A stretch of DNA of 5,236 nt from Eubacteriales Family XIII. Incertae Sedis bacterium (GCA_031278255.1 JAITKU010000009.1:1-5236), one strand, 5' to 3'; positions 1 through 5,236 are shown, numbered from the stretch's first letter. The notes: generated by a model not told the origin, from the sequence alone. Translations and numbers: made by a program.

Positions 1-840
1 CGCAAAAACGGCATCGACTGCCCGGATACGGCGGCGCACCGCGCGGCGCTGGGCCGCGATTACGATCTGCCCTTCGAAGGCCCCTACATCATCAAGCCCG
101 CAAACGGCGTAGCGTACTGGGAGCATCCCTTCGCGGGGCAGAACAAGGTATTCAAGGCCGCGACGCGAGCGGAGGCGGACGGCATCCTCGACCGCGTATA
201 CGCCTCCGGCTACGACGATTCCGTCATCATACAGAACTTCATTCCGGGCGACGACAGCTTCATGCGCGTGCTCACCTGCTATTCCGACCGCAACGGCCGC
301 ATCCGGCTGTCGTGCATGGGACACGTGCTTCTCGAGGAGCATACGCCGCACGGCATAGGCAACCACGCCGTGATTCTCACGGAGTACAACGAGGCTGTGC
401 AGACGCGCTTTTCCAAGCTGCTGGAGGACCTGCATTACACCGGCTTCTCGAATTTCGACCTCAAATACGACCGCAGGGACGGCAAGTTCAAGGTCTTTGA
501 GTTGAACGCGCGGCAGGGCAGGAGCAACTATTACGTGACGGGCGCCGGCGAGAACATCGCGCGCTACCTCGTCGAGGACCTCGTCTTTGAGCGGGATTTG
601 CAACCCAAATCCGTGACGGCCCGCTCGCTGTGGATGGTCGTTCCGAAGCGGGTGGCTTTCTCCTATGTGCCGCGGACGCCGTACCGGGCGGAGATGAAGC
701 GGCTCTTGCGCGAGGGCCGCTGTGTGAACCCGCTCCTCTACAAGGCGGACGGCGGCATAAGGCACAGCCTCGGTATCGGGAAAAACCTGCTCGGCCATTT
801 CTTTAAATTCCGCAAGTATTACGGGAAAAAGGGGCTATGA
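1..840 (+). CDS. ATP-grasp carboxylate-amine ligase, probable D-aspartate ligase (N-terminus missing)
   Basis: The frame is open from the left edge and ends at TGA 838-840, so 279 C-terminal residues are visible. The ATP-grasp fold is recognisable in order: an ATP-binding lysine in YIIKPANG (visible residue 32), the hinge strand VIIQNFIPGDD (75-85), an acidic residue in FSNFDLKY (D153), and the metal-binding strand FKVFELNARQG with E167 and N169. This class makes an acyl-phosphate from a carboxylate and joins it to an amine. The closest family I can name is the D-aspartate ligase of Enterococcus faecium (Aslfm), which puts D-Asp on the side-chain amine of L-Lys in UDP-MurNAc-pentapeptide in the cytoplasm. 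The downstream Asp/Glu racemase and Lys-type MurE fit that role. The ATG at 262 is internal, because homologous sequence continues upstream to base 1. Roughly 100-150 residues are probably missing, judging from family length. The ATP-grasp call is firm; the D-Asp substrate is inferred from context and general resemblance, and another amino acid is possible. Confidence 0.8.
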   Translation, partial: RKNGIDCPDTAAHRAALGRDYDLPFEGPYIIKPANGVAYWEHPFAGQNKVFKAATRAEADGILDRVYASGYDDSVIIQNFIPGDDSFMRVLTCYSDRNGRIRLSCMGHVLLEEHTPHGIGNHAVILTEYNEAVQTRFSKLLEDLHYTGFSNFDLKYDRRDGKFKVFELNARQGRSNYYVTGAGENIARYLVEDLVFERDLQPKSVTARSLWMVVPKRVAFSYVPRTPYRAEMKRLLREGRCVNPLLYKADGGIRHSLGIGKNLLGHFFKFRKYYGKKGL

Positions 841-1550
841 CGGAAAAGAATGTAAGAATCGGCGTGATAGGCGGCATGGGACCCGCCGCGAGCGCGCTTT
901 TTTACCGCATGACGGTGGAGCATACGAAAGCGCTGCGCGACCAAGAACACTTGGATATGCTTCTTTTCAGCCACGCCACGATGCCGGACCGCACGGAGGC
1001 CCTGCTCGGGGGCCGGCGCGCGGAGCTTCTGAAGCTGCTTCTGGCGGACGCGCGGATGCTGGAAAACTGCGGCGCGGACGCGATCGCGATCCCTTGCAAC
1101 ACCTCGCATGCGCTCGCGGACGAGATACGGGCGGGCATAAGCATCCCCCTGATCGACATGGTGACGGAAACCGCCCTCGAATGCGCCGCGCGTCTCGCGG
1201 ACAGGCCCGCGCGGGTCGCGGTACTCGCCACGGACGGCACGGTGCGGGCGGGCCTTTACGGGCGCGCCTTAGAGTCGCACGGTATTGAGCCTTGGCTGCC
1301 GCCCGGCGCGTTACAGAGCCTCGTCATGCAGCTTATATACGACGGCGTCAAGAGGGGCGGCCGCGTCGATTACGCGGATTTTCGGACGATCGAGCGCGCG
1401 CTCGCCCGCGCCGGCTGCGACGCGGCGCTCCTGGCCTGCACGGAACTGTCGGTACTCAGGGAAGCGTTCAATCTGCCCGCGTTCTATATAGACGCCCTGC
1501 TGACGCTCGTGAAGCGCGTGATCCGCTTTGCGGGCAAGGAATACATATGA
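837..1550 (+). CDS. Aspartate/glutamate racemase family protein, probable aspartate racemase
   Basis: This 237-residue protein has the standard length for the cofactor-independent Asp/Glu racemase superfamily. The N-terminus reads GVIGGMGPAAS (residues 9-19), the glycine-rich motif typical of aspartate racemases. Both catalytic cysteines are present: Cys87 in IPCNTSH and Cys201 in ACTELS. Two cysteines at this spacing indicate a two-base racemase rather than a one-cysteine decarboxylase relative. The expected reaction is L-Asp to D-Asp without pyridoxal phosphate, in the cytoplasm. The start overlaps the ligase stop as ATGA, so translation is probably coupled; a purine-rich stretch (AAAAAGGGG) sits immediately upstream. 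In E. faecium a racemase likewise accompanies the D-Asp ligase, and the same pairing here suggests that this enzyme feeds the ligase. It is distinct from the murI product on the opposite strand. Glutamate or another acidic substrate cannot be excluded from sequence alone. Confidence 0.88.
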   Translation: MTEKNVRIGVIGGMGPAASALFYRMTVEHTKALRDQEHLDMLLFSHATMPDRTEALLGGRRAELLKLLLADARMLENCGADAIAIPCNTSHALADEIRAGISIPLIDMVTETALECAARLADRPARVAVLATDGTVRAGLYGRALESHGIEPWLPPGALQSLVMQLIYDGVKRGGRVDYADFRTIERALARAGCDAALLACTELSVLREAFNLPAFYIDALLTLVKRVIRFAGKEYI

Positions 1551-1657
1551 GTCCGCGCGGGAAACGGAATCCGCGCGCCGCGAACAAGCTTGCGCGTGCG
1601 CTTTCGGCGCGCGTACGCGAAAAAGGGATATCACTTAACCGTAATATATTACCGTAA
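1547..1657 (+). CDS. Possible small basic ORF (36 aa) between racemase and MurE
   Basis: An ATG at 1547 overlaps the racemase stop as ATGA, the same arrangement as at the ligase/racemase junction. It is preceded by AAGGA (1536-1540) six bases upstream, a good Shine-Dalgarno sequence. The frame runs 36 codons to TAA 1655-1657, beginning MSPRGKRNPRAANKL, and ends 13 bases before the MurE start. The peptide has about ten Lys/Arg and a single Glu, with no membrane segment and no motif I recognise. Arg/Ala richness is what random GC-rich DNA gives in many frames, so composition is not evidence of a gene. It could be a real coupled peptide, a translated leader delivering ribosomes to the MurE start (which has no good ribosome binding site of its own), or chance. 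Confidence 0.3.
   Translation: MSPRGKRNPRAANKLARALSARVREKGISLNRNILP
1641..1652. promoter_or_regulatory. 12-bp perfect palindrome in AT-rich MurE leader
   Basis: GTAATATATTAC is its own reverse complement and lies 19-30 bases before the MurE start codon. It sits in a stretch of about 50 bases (1625-1680) that is plainly AT-rich inside an otherwise GC-rich operon. The heptamer ACCGTAA occurs at 1638 and again at 1651, framing the palindrome. It could be a regulator binding site or part of an internal promoter, since TAATAT at 1642 resembles a -10 box. No convincing -35 box lies 16-18 bases upstream of it. AT-rich palindromes arise fairly often by chance, so the functional call is weak. Confidence 0.25.
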
Positions 1658-1670
1658 AGCATACACAAAT

Positions 1671-3212
1671 ATGAAAAAAACATATCGCAGCCTGCGCGAC
1701 TGCGCGGGCTTACTGAAGGATAAGGGTCTGCTCGTCCGCGTTTCGCCGGACGGTGCGGACGCGTGCGACCGCGCGATCGAGACTCTGTGCTACGATTCGC
1801 GGGAGGCGTGCAAGGGCGCGCTCTTCTTCTGCAAGGGCGCGCGTTTTTCGGCGGAATACCTGCTGCGCGCCCTCGCCGCCGGCGCCGTCGCCTATGTCAG
1901 CGAAACCGAATACGCGGGCGCAAACGCGCCGGCGCTGATCGTTTCCGACCTGCGCGCGGCCTTGGCTCTCCTGGCGAACGCCTATTACGGCGAGGTCCGG
2001 AGAAGCTTGAAACTCGTGGGCGTGACGGGTACGAAAGGCAAATCCACGACCGCCTTTTACCTCAAGGCCGTTCTGGACGATATGCAGACCGCCCGGCACG
2101 GGATGCCGGCGGCGATCCTGTCGAGCATTGAAAATTACGACGGGCTTATCCGCGAGGAATCGCATCTCACGACGCCGGAGACCTTGGAATTGCACAGGCA
2201 TTTCAAAAACGCCGTCGAAAGCGGCATGGAATACATGGTCATGGAGGTGTCGAGCCAAGCGCTCAAGTATGACAGGACGCTGGGCCTGCGCTTCGACGCG
2301 GCCTGCTTTTTGAACATCGGGGAGGACCATATAAGCGACATCGAACACGCGGATTTCGAGGACTATTTCTCATCCAAACTCAGGATATTCCGCCAATGCG
2401 ACGCGGTCTGCGTGAACGCGGACGCGGCGGAAGCGGCGCGGATTGCAAAGGCCGCCGAGGTCTGCCCGCGGGTACTTCGCTTCGGGCTTTCGGAGGGCGC
2501 GGACCTGCGCGCCATCGACATCAGGCCATCCGGCACGGGCCTTGCCTTTCGCACGGAGAGCCGCACAGCCGCGCTTTCGGGCGTGGATTTTGAGATAGGC
2601 ATGCCGGGGTATTTCAATGTCGAAAACGCGCTTGCGGCCATAGCCCTCGCGCAGCTTTTGGACGTACCCGTCCGGCACATCCGGGCCGGACTCGCCGCGG
2701 CGCGCGTCGCCGGCAGGATGGAACTGTTCCGGGGCGCGGACGGAAAGATCGTTATCGTGGACTACGCGCACAACAAATTGAGTTTTGAAACGCTGTTCAA
2801 ATCAGTGCGGCGCGCGTACGCGGACAGGCGGATCGGTATCGTTTTCGGTTGCCCCGGCGGAAAAGCCCTCGGCCGCCGGCGCGAACTCGGCGCTCTGGCG
2901 GGCGAACACGCGGACTTCCTCTATCTGACGGAGGAGGATGCGGGGGAAGAGGATGTCTCGGAGATATGCCGCGAGATCGCTTCCTACGCGGCGCCCTTCG
3001 GCCGCCCCTGCCGCATTGTTTTGGATCGGGAGGAGGCCATACGCGCGGCCTTGGCGGAAGCGGATGCGCACACCGTCCTGCTCGTGACGGGCAAGGGCAG
3101 GGAAACGCGCCAGAAGCGGGGGCGCGTGTACGTGGATACGCCCTCCGATGTGGCGTATGTGGAAAAATATCTCCGCGCGCCCGCGTCCTATTCCTCTTCT
3201 TCGTCCGAATAG
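1671..3212 (+). CDS. murE: UDP-N-acetylmuramyl-tripeptide synthetase, probable L-lysine-adding MurE
   Basis: MurE ligases add the third stem-peptide residue to UDP-MurNAc-L-Ala-D-Glu, using ATP in the cytoplasm. The 513-residue product has all three Mur domains: an N-terminal UDP-binding region with YDSREACKGALFFCKG (41-56), a central ATPase domain with P-loop GVTGTKGKSTT (117-127), TTPE (167-170), MEVSSQAL (191-198), a DH pair (219-220) and the probable carbamylated Lys236, then a C-terminal domain with VDYAHNKLS (363-371) and VTGKGRE. Diaminopimelate-adding enzymes carry Asn-Pro-Arg in the C-terminal specificity loop; here the loop reads LTEEDAGEED (419-428), with no such Arg. The loop, GTKGK, EVSSQ and YAHNK forms resemble streptococcal-type L-Lys ligases. 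I chose ATG 1671 because family similarity begins there. The frame is open back to the racemase stop, but the extra codons look non-coding and would need a TTG or GTG start. No clear ribosome binding site precedes 1671. The gene's end overlaps the convergent neighbour by 25 bases. Lysine is the likeliest substrate; ornithine or another diamino acid is possible. Confidence 0.9.
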   Translation: MKKTYRSLRDCAGLLKDKGLLVRVSPDGADACDRAIETLCYDSREACKGALFFCKGARFSAEYLLRALAAGAVAYVSETEYAGANAPALIVSDLRAALALLANAYYGEVRRSLKLVGVTGTKGKSTTAFYLKAVLDDMQTARHGMPAAILSSIENYDGLIREESHLTTPETLELHRHFKNAVESGMEYMVMEVSSQALKYDRTLGLRFDAACFLNIGEDHISDIEHADFEDYFSSKLRIFRQCDAVCVNADAAEAARIAKAAEVCPRVLRFGLSEGADLRAIDIRPSGTGLAFRTESRTAALSGVDFEIGMPGYFNVENALAAIALAQLLDVPVRHIRAGLAAARVAGRMELFRGADGKIVIVDYAHNKLSFETLFKSVRRAYADRRIGIVFGCPGGKALGRRRELGALAGEHADFLYLTEEDAGEEDVSEICREIASYAAPFGRPCRIVLDREEAIRAALAEADAHTVLLVTGKGRETRQKRGRVYVDTPSDVAYVEKYLRAPASYSSSSSE

Positions 3213-3739
3213 GCGTACGCGTCCTCCGCGAGTTCGTCTATCGGATACACGGAGGCCTCGATCGGGTAGTCCATACAGTCGCGGAAATCGAAAAAATAAT
3301 CGGCGCCGCCGAGCCTTTCGAGGCGGGCGAGCATCAGGGCTTCGCAGACGCCCACATCGCTCTTTATTCCGGTATTCTTGTTTTCGCACCGGACCGCGCG
3401 GTCGAAGATATACCATTGCCTGAAGCGCAGGAATTCCTCGGTAAACAGGTCCGGACCGCGATCCGCGGCGCACCGCGCGAGGCGCGTCATGTTGCGGCCT
3501 ATGGAGTCGAGCAGGAGATAAAATTCCGTTTGGTCATCGGGGGCGTTCGCGAGCGTTTCCTCAAAATAACCCTCCGTCAGCTCCGCGAGGGTTTTCCTGT
3601 CCACGGCAACGAAGAATTCGCGCAGGGTTTCAAAGGGTATCTCCCGTTCGTTTTCAACGAGTTCCGCGTAGTATTCAAAAAAGCCGAACTCTTCAAAGTC
3701 CTCGATCTCCAAAAGCCGCAACAATTCGTCAATTCCCAT
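3188..3739 (-). CDS. Small acidic protein of unknown function downstream of murI
   Basis: This is a 183-residue soluble, strongly acidic protein without signal peptide or membrane segment. I do not recognise a named family, although the general look (IEDFEEFGFFEYYAELVE at residues 12-29, LRFRQWYIFDRAV near 105-117) recalls conserved hypothetical proteins of clostridia. It is mostly predicted-helical and aromatic-rich in its first half, and ends in an acidic tail, YSDEEEE. The start at 3739 is well supported: AAAGGAG (3746-3752) stands six bases upstream, inside the end of murI, and the two genes overlap by 11 bases. It therefore belongs to the murI transcript and is probably made by coupled or local re-initiation. 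Its stop (3188-3190) lies within the 3' end of the convergent MurE gene. A role linked to glutamate racemase or the cell wall is suggested only by position. Confidence 0.8.
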   Translation of the reverse strand: MGIDELLRLLEIEDFEEFGFFEYYAELVENEREIPFETLREFFVAVDRKTLAELTEGYFEETLANAPDDQTEFYLLLDSIGRNMTRLARCAADRGPDLFTEEFLRFRQWYIFDRAVRCENKNTGIKSDVGVCEALMLARLERLGGADYFFDFRDCMDYPIEASVYPIDELAEDAYAYSDEEEE

Positions 3740-4577
3740 CCCGTTCTCCTTTGAGGCCGCGCCGCAGGGTGTCCGTGTCCACGGTCTTGAACACGATGTT
3801 CAGATTCGTCGATTCAAAGATACGCCGGATCATGTTCACAAAGTTTTCGGACAGATCGCTCGCATAGAACGTATGCTCCGCGTTCGCGGTCGCGGCGAGC
3901 ATATCCTCCCGCGTCAGCGTTTCGCGGATGCTTTGCAGGATTTCCCGCGAGGGGTCCACGATACGCAAGCCGGGGTAGAGCTTTTGGATGTTCCTGCGAA
4001 TCAGCGGGTAATGCGTGCAACCCAGCACCAGGGTGTCTATATTGTTATAGGATATGAAACCGTCCAAATAGTATCGTATGGAAAGGTCCATGATTTCATG
4101 CTCGATGATACCCTCCTCGATGAGCGGCACGAGGGCGGGGCAGGCTGCCTGCGCGATGTCGAGTTCTCTGTTGCAATTCAGAATCTTGTTGCGGTAAGCG
4201 TTGCTGCGGATCGTGGCCTTGGTGCCGACGACGCCGATCCGGTCCTCGGGTCCGCAGAGTTCGGCCGTCGCGCGGGCGGCGGGATCGATGACGCTGAGGA
4301 AAGGGGTTTTGGGATGCCTTTTGCGCAATTCCTCTATGCAGACGGAACTGACCGTATTGCAGGCGATCACGATCATCTTTACGTCGTTTTCAATGAGAAA
4401 ATCGGAGATTTCAAAAGAGAACGCGCGTATGGTGGAAACCGCCTTGGAACCGTAGGGCGTTCCGGCGGTGTCTCCGAAATACACGATGCGCTCCCGCGGC
4501 AGGGCATCCATGAGGTAGGGTATGCAGGTGAGGCCGCCCGGCCCCGAATCGAAAAAACCGATCGGGCGATTGTCCAT
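3729..4577 (-). CDS. murI: Glutamate racemase
   Basis: MurI converts L-Glu to D-Glu, the second stem-peptide residue added by MurD, in the cytoplasm and without a cofactor. The 282-residue product has the full set of motifs: FFDSGPGGLTC (residues 8-18, with the catalytic-site Asp10 and Ser11), GTPYGSK (39-45), the first catalytic cysteine Cys73 in IACNT, GVVGTKATIRSNAY (115-128), and the second cysteine Cys187 with His189 in LGCTHYPL. Length and motif spacing are normal. The start at 4577 is chosen because similarity begins at once (MDNRPIGFFDSG), AAAGGAAG lies eight bases upstream, and a sigma-A promoter sits just before that. A longer frame opens at ATG 4724, overlapping the upstream gene's stop as ATGA. 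Its extra 49 residues are unlike the family and would span the promoter, so I reject it. The gene is first in an operon with the acidic protein. Confidence 0.95.
   Translation of the reverse strand: MDNRPIGFFDSGPGGLTCIPYLMDALPRERIVYFGDTAGTPYGSKAVSTIRAFSFEISDFLIENDVKMIVIACNTVSSVCIEELRKRHPKTPFLSVIDPAARATAELCGPEDRIGVVGTKATIRSNAYRNKILNCNRELDIAQAACPALVPLIEEGIIEHEIMDLSIRYYLDGFISYNNIDTLVLGCTHYPLIRRNIQKLYPGLRIVDPSREILQSIRETLTREDMLAATANAEHTFYASDLSENFVNMIRRIFESTNLNIVFKTVDTDTLRRGLKGERDGN
3746..3752 (-). promoter_or_regulatory. Ribosome binding site of the acidic protein
   Basis: On the minus strand AAAGGAG lies six bases before the ATG at 3739-3737. It is a near-ideal Shine-Dalgarno sequence located inside the murI coding region, and it fixes the start of the acidic-protein gene. 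The 11-base overlap with murI is therefore real rather than an over-extended ORF. Confidence 0.8.
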
Positions 4578-4585
4578 GAAGCTTG

Positions 4586-4593
4586 CTTCCTTT
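4586..4593 (-). promoter_or_regulatory. Ribosome binding site of murI
   Basis: AAAGGAAG on the minus strand, eight bases before ATG 4577-4575, is a good Shine-Dalgarno match. It supports the 282-residue murI start over the upstream in-frame ATG at 4724. Confidence 0.75.
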
Positions 4594-4623
4594 CGCTTAA
4601 ATATGCCGGTATTGTCTAATGCT

Positions 4624-4652
4624 ATCATAAAGCAGAACGCGGCGACGGTCAA
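4624..4652 (-). promoter_or_regulatory. Sigma-A-type promoter of murI operon
   Basis: Reading the minus strand, TTGACC (4652-4647) and TATGAT (4629-4624) are separated by exactly 17 bases. Each hexamer differs from consensus (TTGACA, TATAAT) at one position. Transcription would begin near 4617, giving a leader of about 40 bases that contains the murI ribosome binding site. I see no attenuator, riboswitch or strong operator in this short leader. It is the only convincing promoter in the window. Confidence 0.75.
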
Positions 4653-4720
4653 GGTGTAATCGGAAAGAATGCCACGTTCGCAGCCGTGCGTGTAACACCG
4701 TTTCGCGCGGCATGCGCCGT

Positions 4721-5236
4721 TCATTCGCTATCCGGTTTTGATTCGACAAGCGCCCTGAGCAGTTTGAATTCCGTATCGGTGAGAAGCTTCGTCTTGTCCG
4801 TCAGGTTGGCGCTGACATCGCCCAATTCGCGGTTGAAAAACAGATCCGGATCGGAAAAGACCGCGAGCAGCCCCTCGCCGATCCGCGTCGTCGCGCATAT
4901 GGCGTTCCCGGCCTCGTCGCGAATCAAGACCTCTCCCCCTGCGATTGCGGACGCGTTTGCCGTCAAGGGTATGTCCCGTATCTCGCCGTAATCGGCGTAT
5001 CGCCCAATGCGCGCGCCGGTCAGCTCCATGCCCACAAGCGCCAATAGCCCGTTTGAATGCGCGCCGCTCGCGACATTGTCCAGCACGAGAAGCCGCGCGC
5101 CCGCGGTGAGTTCATCGAGTATCCGTTGCGGATTTTTTATCTCCCGGACCGGCTTGGCGAGAATCGCAAGATCCCCGTTTCGCACGGCGTCGAGCAGTTC
5201 TTCCTCCGCGCGCGGGAAATAATCGAGCCTTTGGGT
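4721..5236 (-). CDS. C-terminal part of unrecognised protein, possibly glutamine-amidotransferase-like fold
   Basis: The frame is open from the right edge to TGA 4723-4721, giving 171 visible residues. The first start-like codon is GTG at 5185, but the frame continues upstream without a stop to the edge, so the protein is probably longer and cut by the window. Visible features are alternating hydrophobic strands (GARLLVLDNVASGAHSN; GGEVLIRDEAGNAICATTR) and a late GEGLLAVFSDPDLFFNRELG. That last segment resembles the 'G-G-R-V-V-G-D-S-D-L-F-N' segment of DUF4350/GldG-like domains with a glutamine-amidotransferase-like fold. There is no membrane segment in the visible part; proteins with this domain are often anchored upstream. 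The resemblance is from memory and weak. No catalytic Cys-His-Glu triad can be assigned. A 143-base gap and a separate promoter divide it from murI, so it is probably a different transcription unit. Confidence 0.65.
   Translation of the reverse strand, partial: TQRLDYFPRAEEELLDAVRNGDLAILAKPVREIKNPQRILDELTAGARLLVLDNVASGAHSNGLLALVGMELTGARIGRYADYGEIRDIPLTANASAIAGGEVLIRDEAGNAICATTRIGEGLLAVFSDPDLFFNRELGDVSANLTDKTKLLTDTEFKLLRALVESKPDSE

Noticed and set aside
262..840. Separate gene starting at ATG 262
   Set aside because: The frame is open and homologous back to base 1, including the ATP-binding lysine motif upstream of 262, so this ATG is internal.
1553..1577. GC-rich inverted repeat (CCGCGCGG and CCGCGCG) after the racemase stop
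   Set aside because: It is made of CG-alternating sequence common in this genome, with no T tract; terminator or attenuator function is not supported.
1619..1647. Internal promoter using TAATAT as a -10 box before MurE
   Set aside because: At 16-18 base spacing no -35-like hexamer is found; the sequence there is GAAAAA-like.
1590..1671. Upstream TTG start for MurE adding 27 residues
   Set aside because: The extension (Arg/Tyr-rich) is unlike any MurE N-terminus, TTG is a poor start, and family-like sequence begins at ATG 1671.
1710..2348. Minus-strand open frame (212 codons) antisense to MurE
   Set aside because: It lies entirely over conserved MurE motifs and has the composition of a complementary-strand shadow.
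2849..3754. Long plus-strand open frame (301 codons) across the MurE end and the acidic-protein gene
   Set aside because: It is out of frame with MurE and antisense to a well-supported gene, its product is Arg/Gly-rich without motifs, and it has no ribosome binding site. GC-rich DNA keeps such frames open.
3873..4619. Plus-strand open frame (248 codons) antisense to murI
   Set aside because: murI is certain from its motifs; the antisense product has no recognisable family features.
4683..4711. Hairpin-like inverted repeat just after the stop of the rightmost gene (8-base arms, about 13-base loop)
   Set aside because: On the minus strand, which would have to be terminated, the stem has a C-A mismatch, and no run of T follows, so it is not a convincing intrinsic terminator.

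Overview
The window comes from a GC-rich bacterium with strong AGGAG-type ribosome binding sites and tight operons. The proteins look like those of Bacillota, probably a high-GC member of Clostridia. The basis is a Gram-positive, lysine-type MurE, a clostridial-looking glutamate racemase, and a close parallel to the D-aspartate ligase/aspartate racemase pair of Enterococcus faecium. The lineage is inferred from protein character only; there is no rRNA or other marker here.

Region 1 (1-3212, plus strand) is an apparent operon for peptidoglycan precursor synthesis. It holds the C-terminal 279 residues of an ATP-grasp ligase resembling D-aspartate ligases, an aspartate/glutamate racemase with both catalytic cysteines, a possible 36-codon small ORF, and a MurE-type muramyl-tripeptide ligase. 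The first two genes overlap by ATGA, and so do the racemase and the small ORF. The MurE lacks the Asn-Pro-Arg specificity motif of diaminopimelate-adding enzymes and carries several signatures of L-lysine-adding enzymes. Together the genes could make D-Asp, place L-Lys in the stem peptide, and attach D-Asp to the lysine side chain. That is the logic of a Lys-D-Asp (A4alpha-type) cell wall.

Region 2 (3188-4577, minus strand) converges on region 1. It holds glutamate racemase (murI), the source of D-Glu for MurD, followed by a small acidic protein of unknown function that overlaps murI by 11 bases. A well-formed sigma-A promoter (TTGACC, 17 bases, TATGAT) lies upstream of murI. The 3' ends of the MurE gene and the acidic-protein gene overlap by 25 bases, with no room for a terminator between the two operons.

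Region 3 (4721-5236, minus strand) is the C-terminal part of an unrecognised protein, possibly with a glutamine-amidotransferase-like fold, running off the right edge. The 143-base gap between it and murI holds the murI promoter and leader. No RNA genes, mobile elements, CRISPR arrays or long repeats were seen. The most interesting content is the clustering of a Lys-type MurE with D-Asp-forming and D-Asp-attaching enzymes beside the D-Glu racemase operon.
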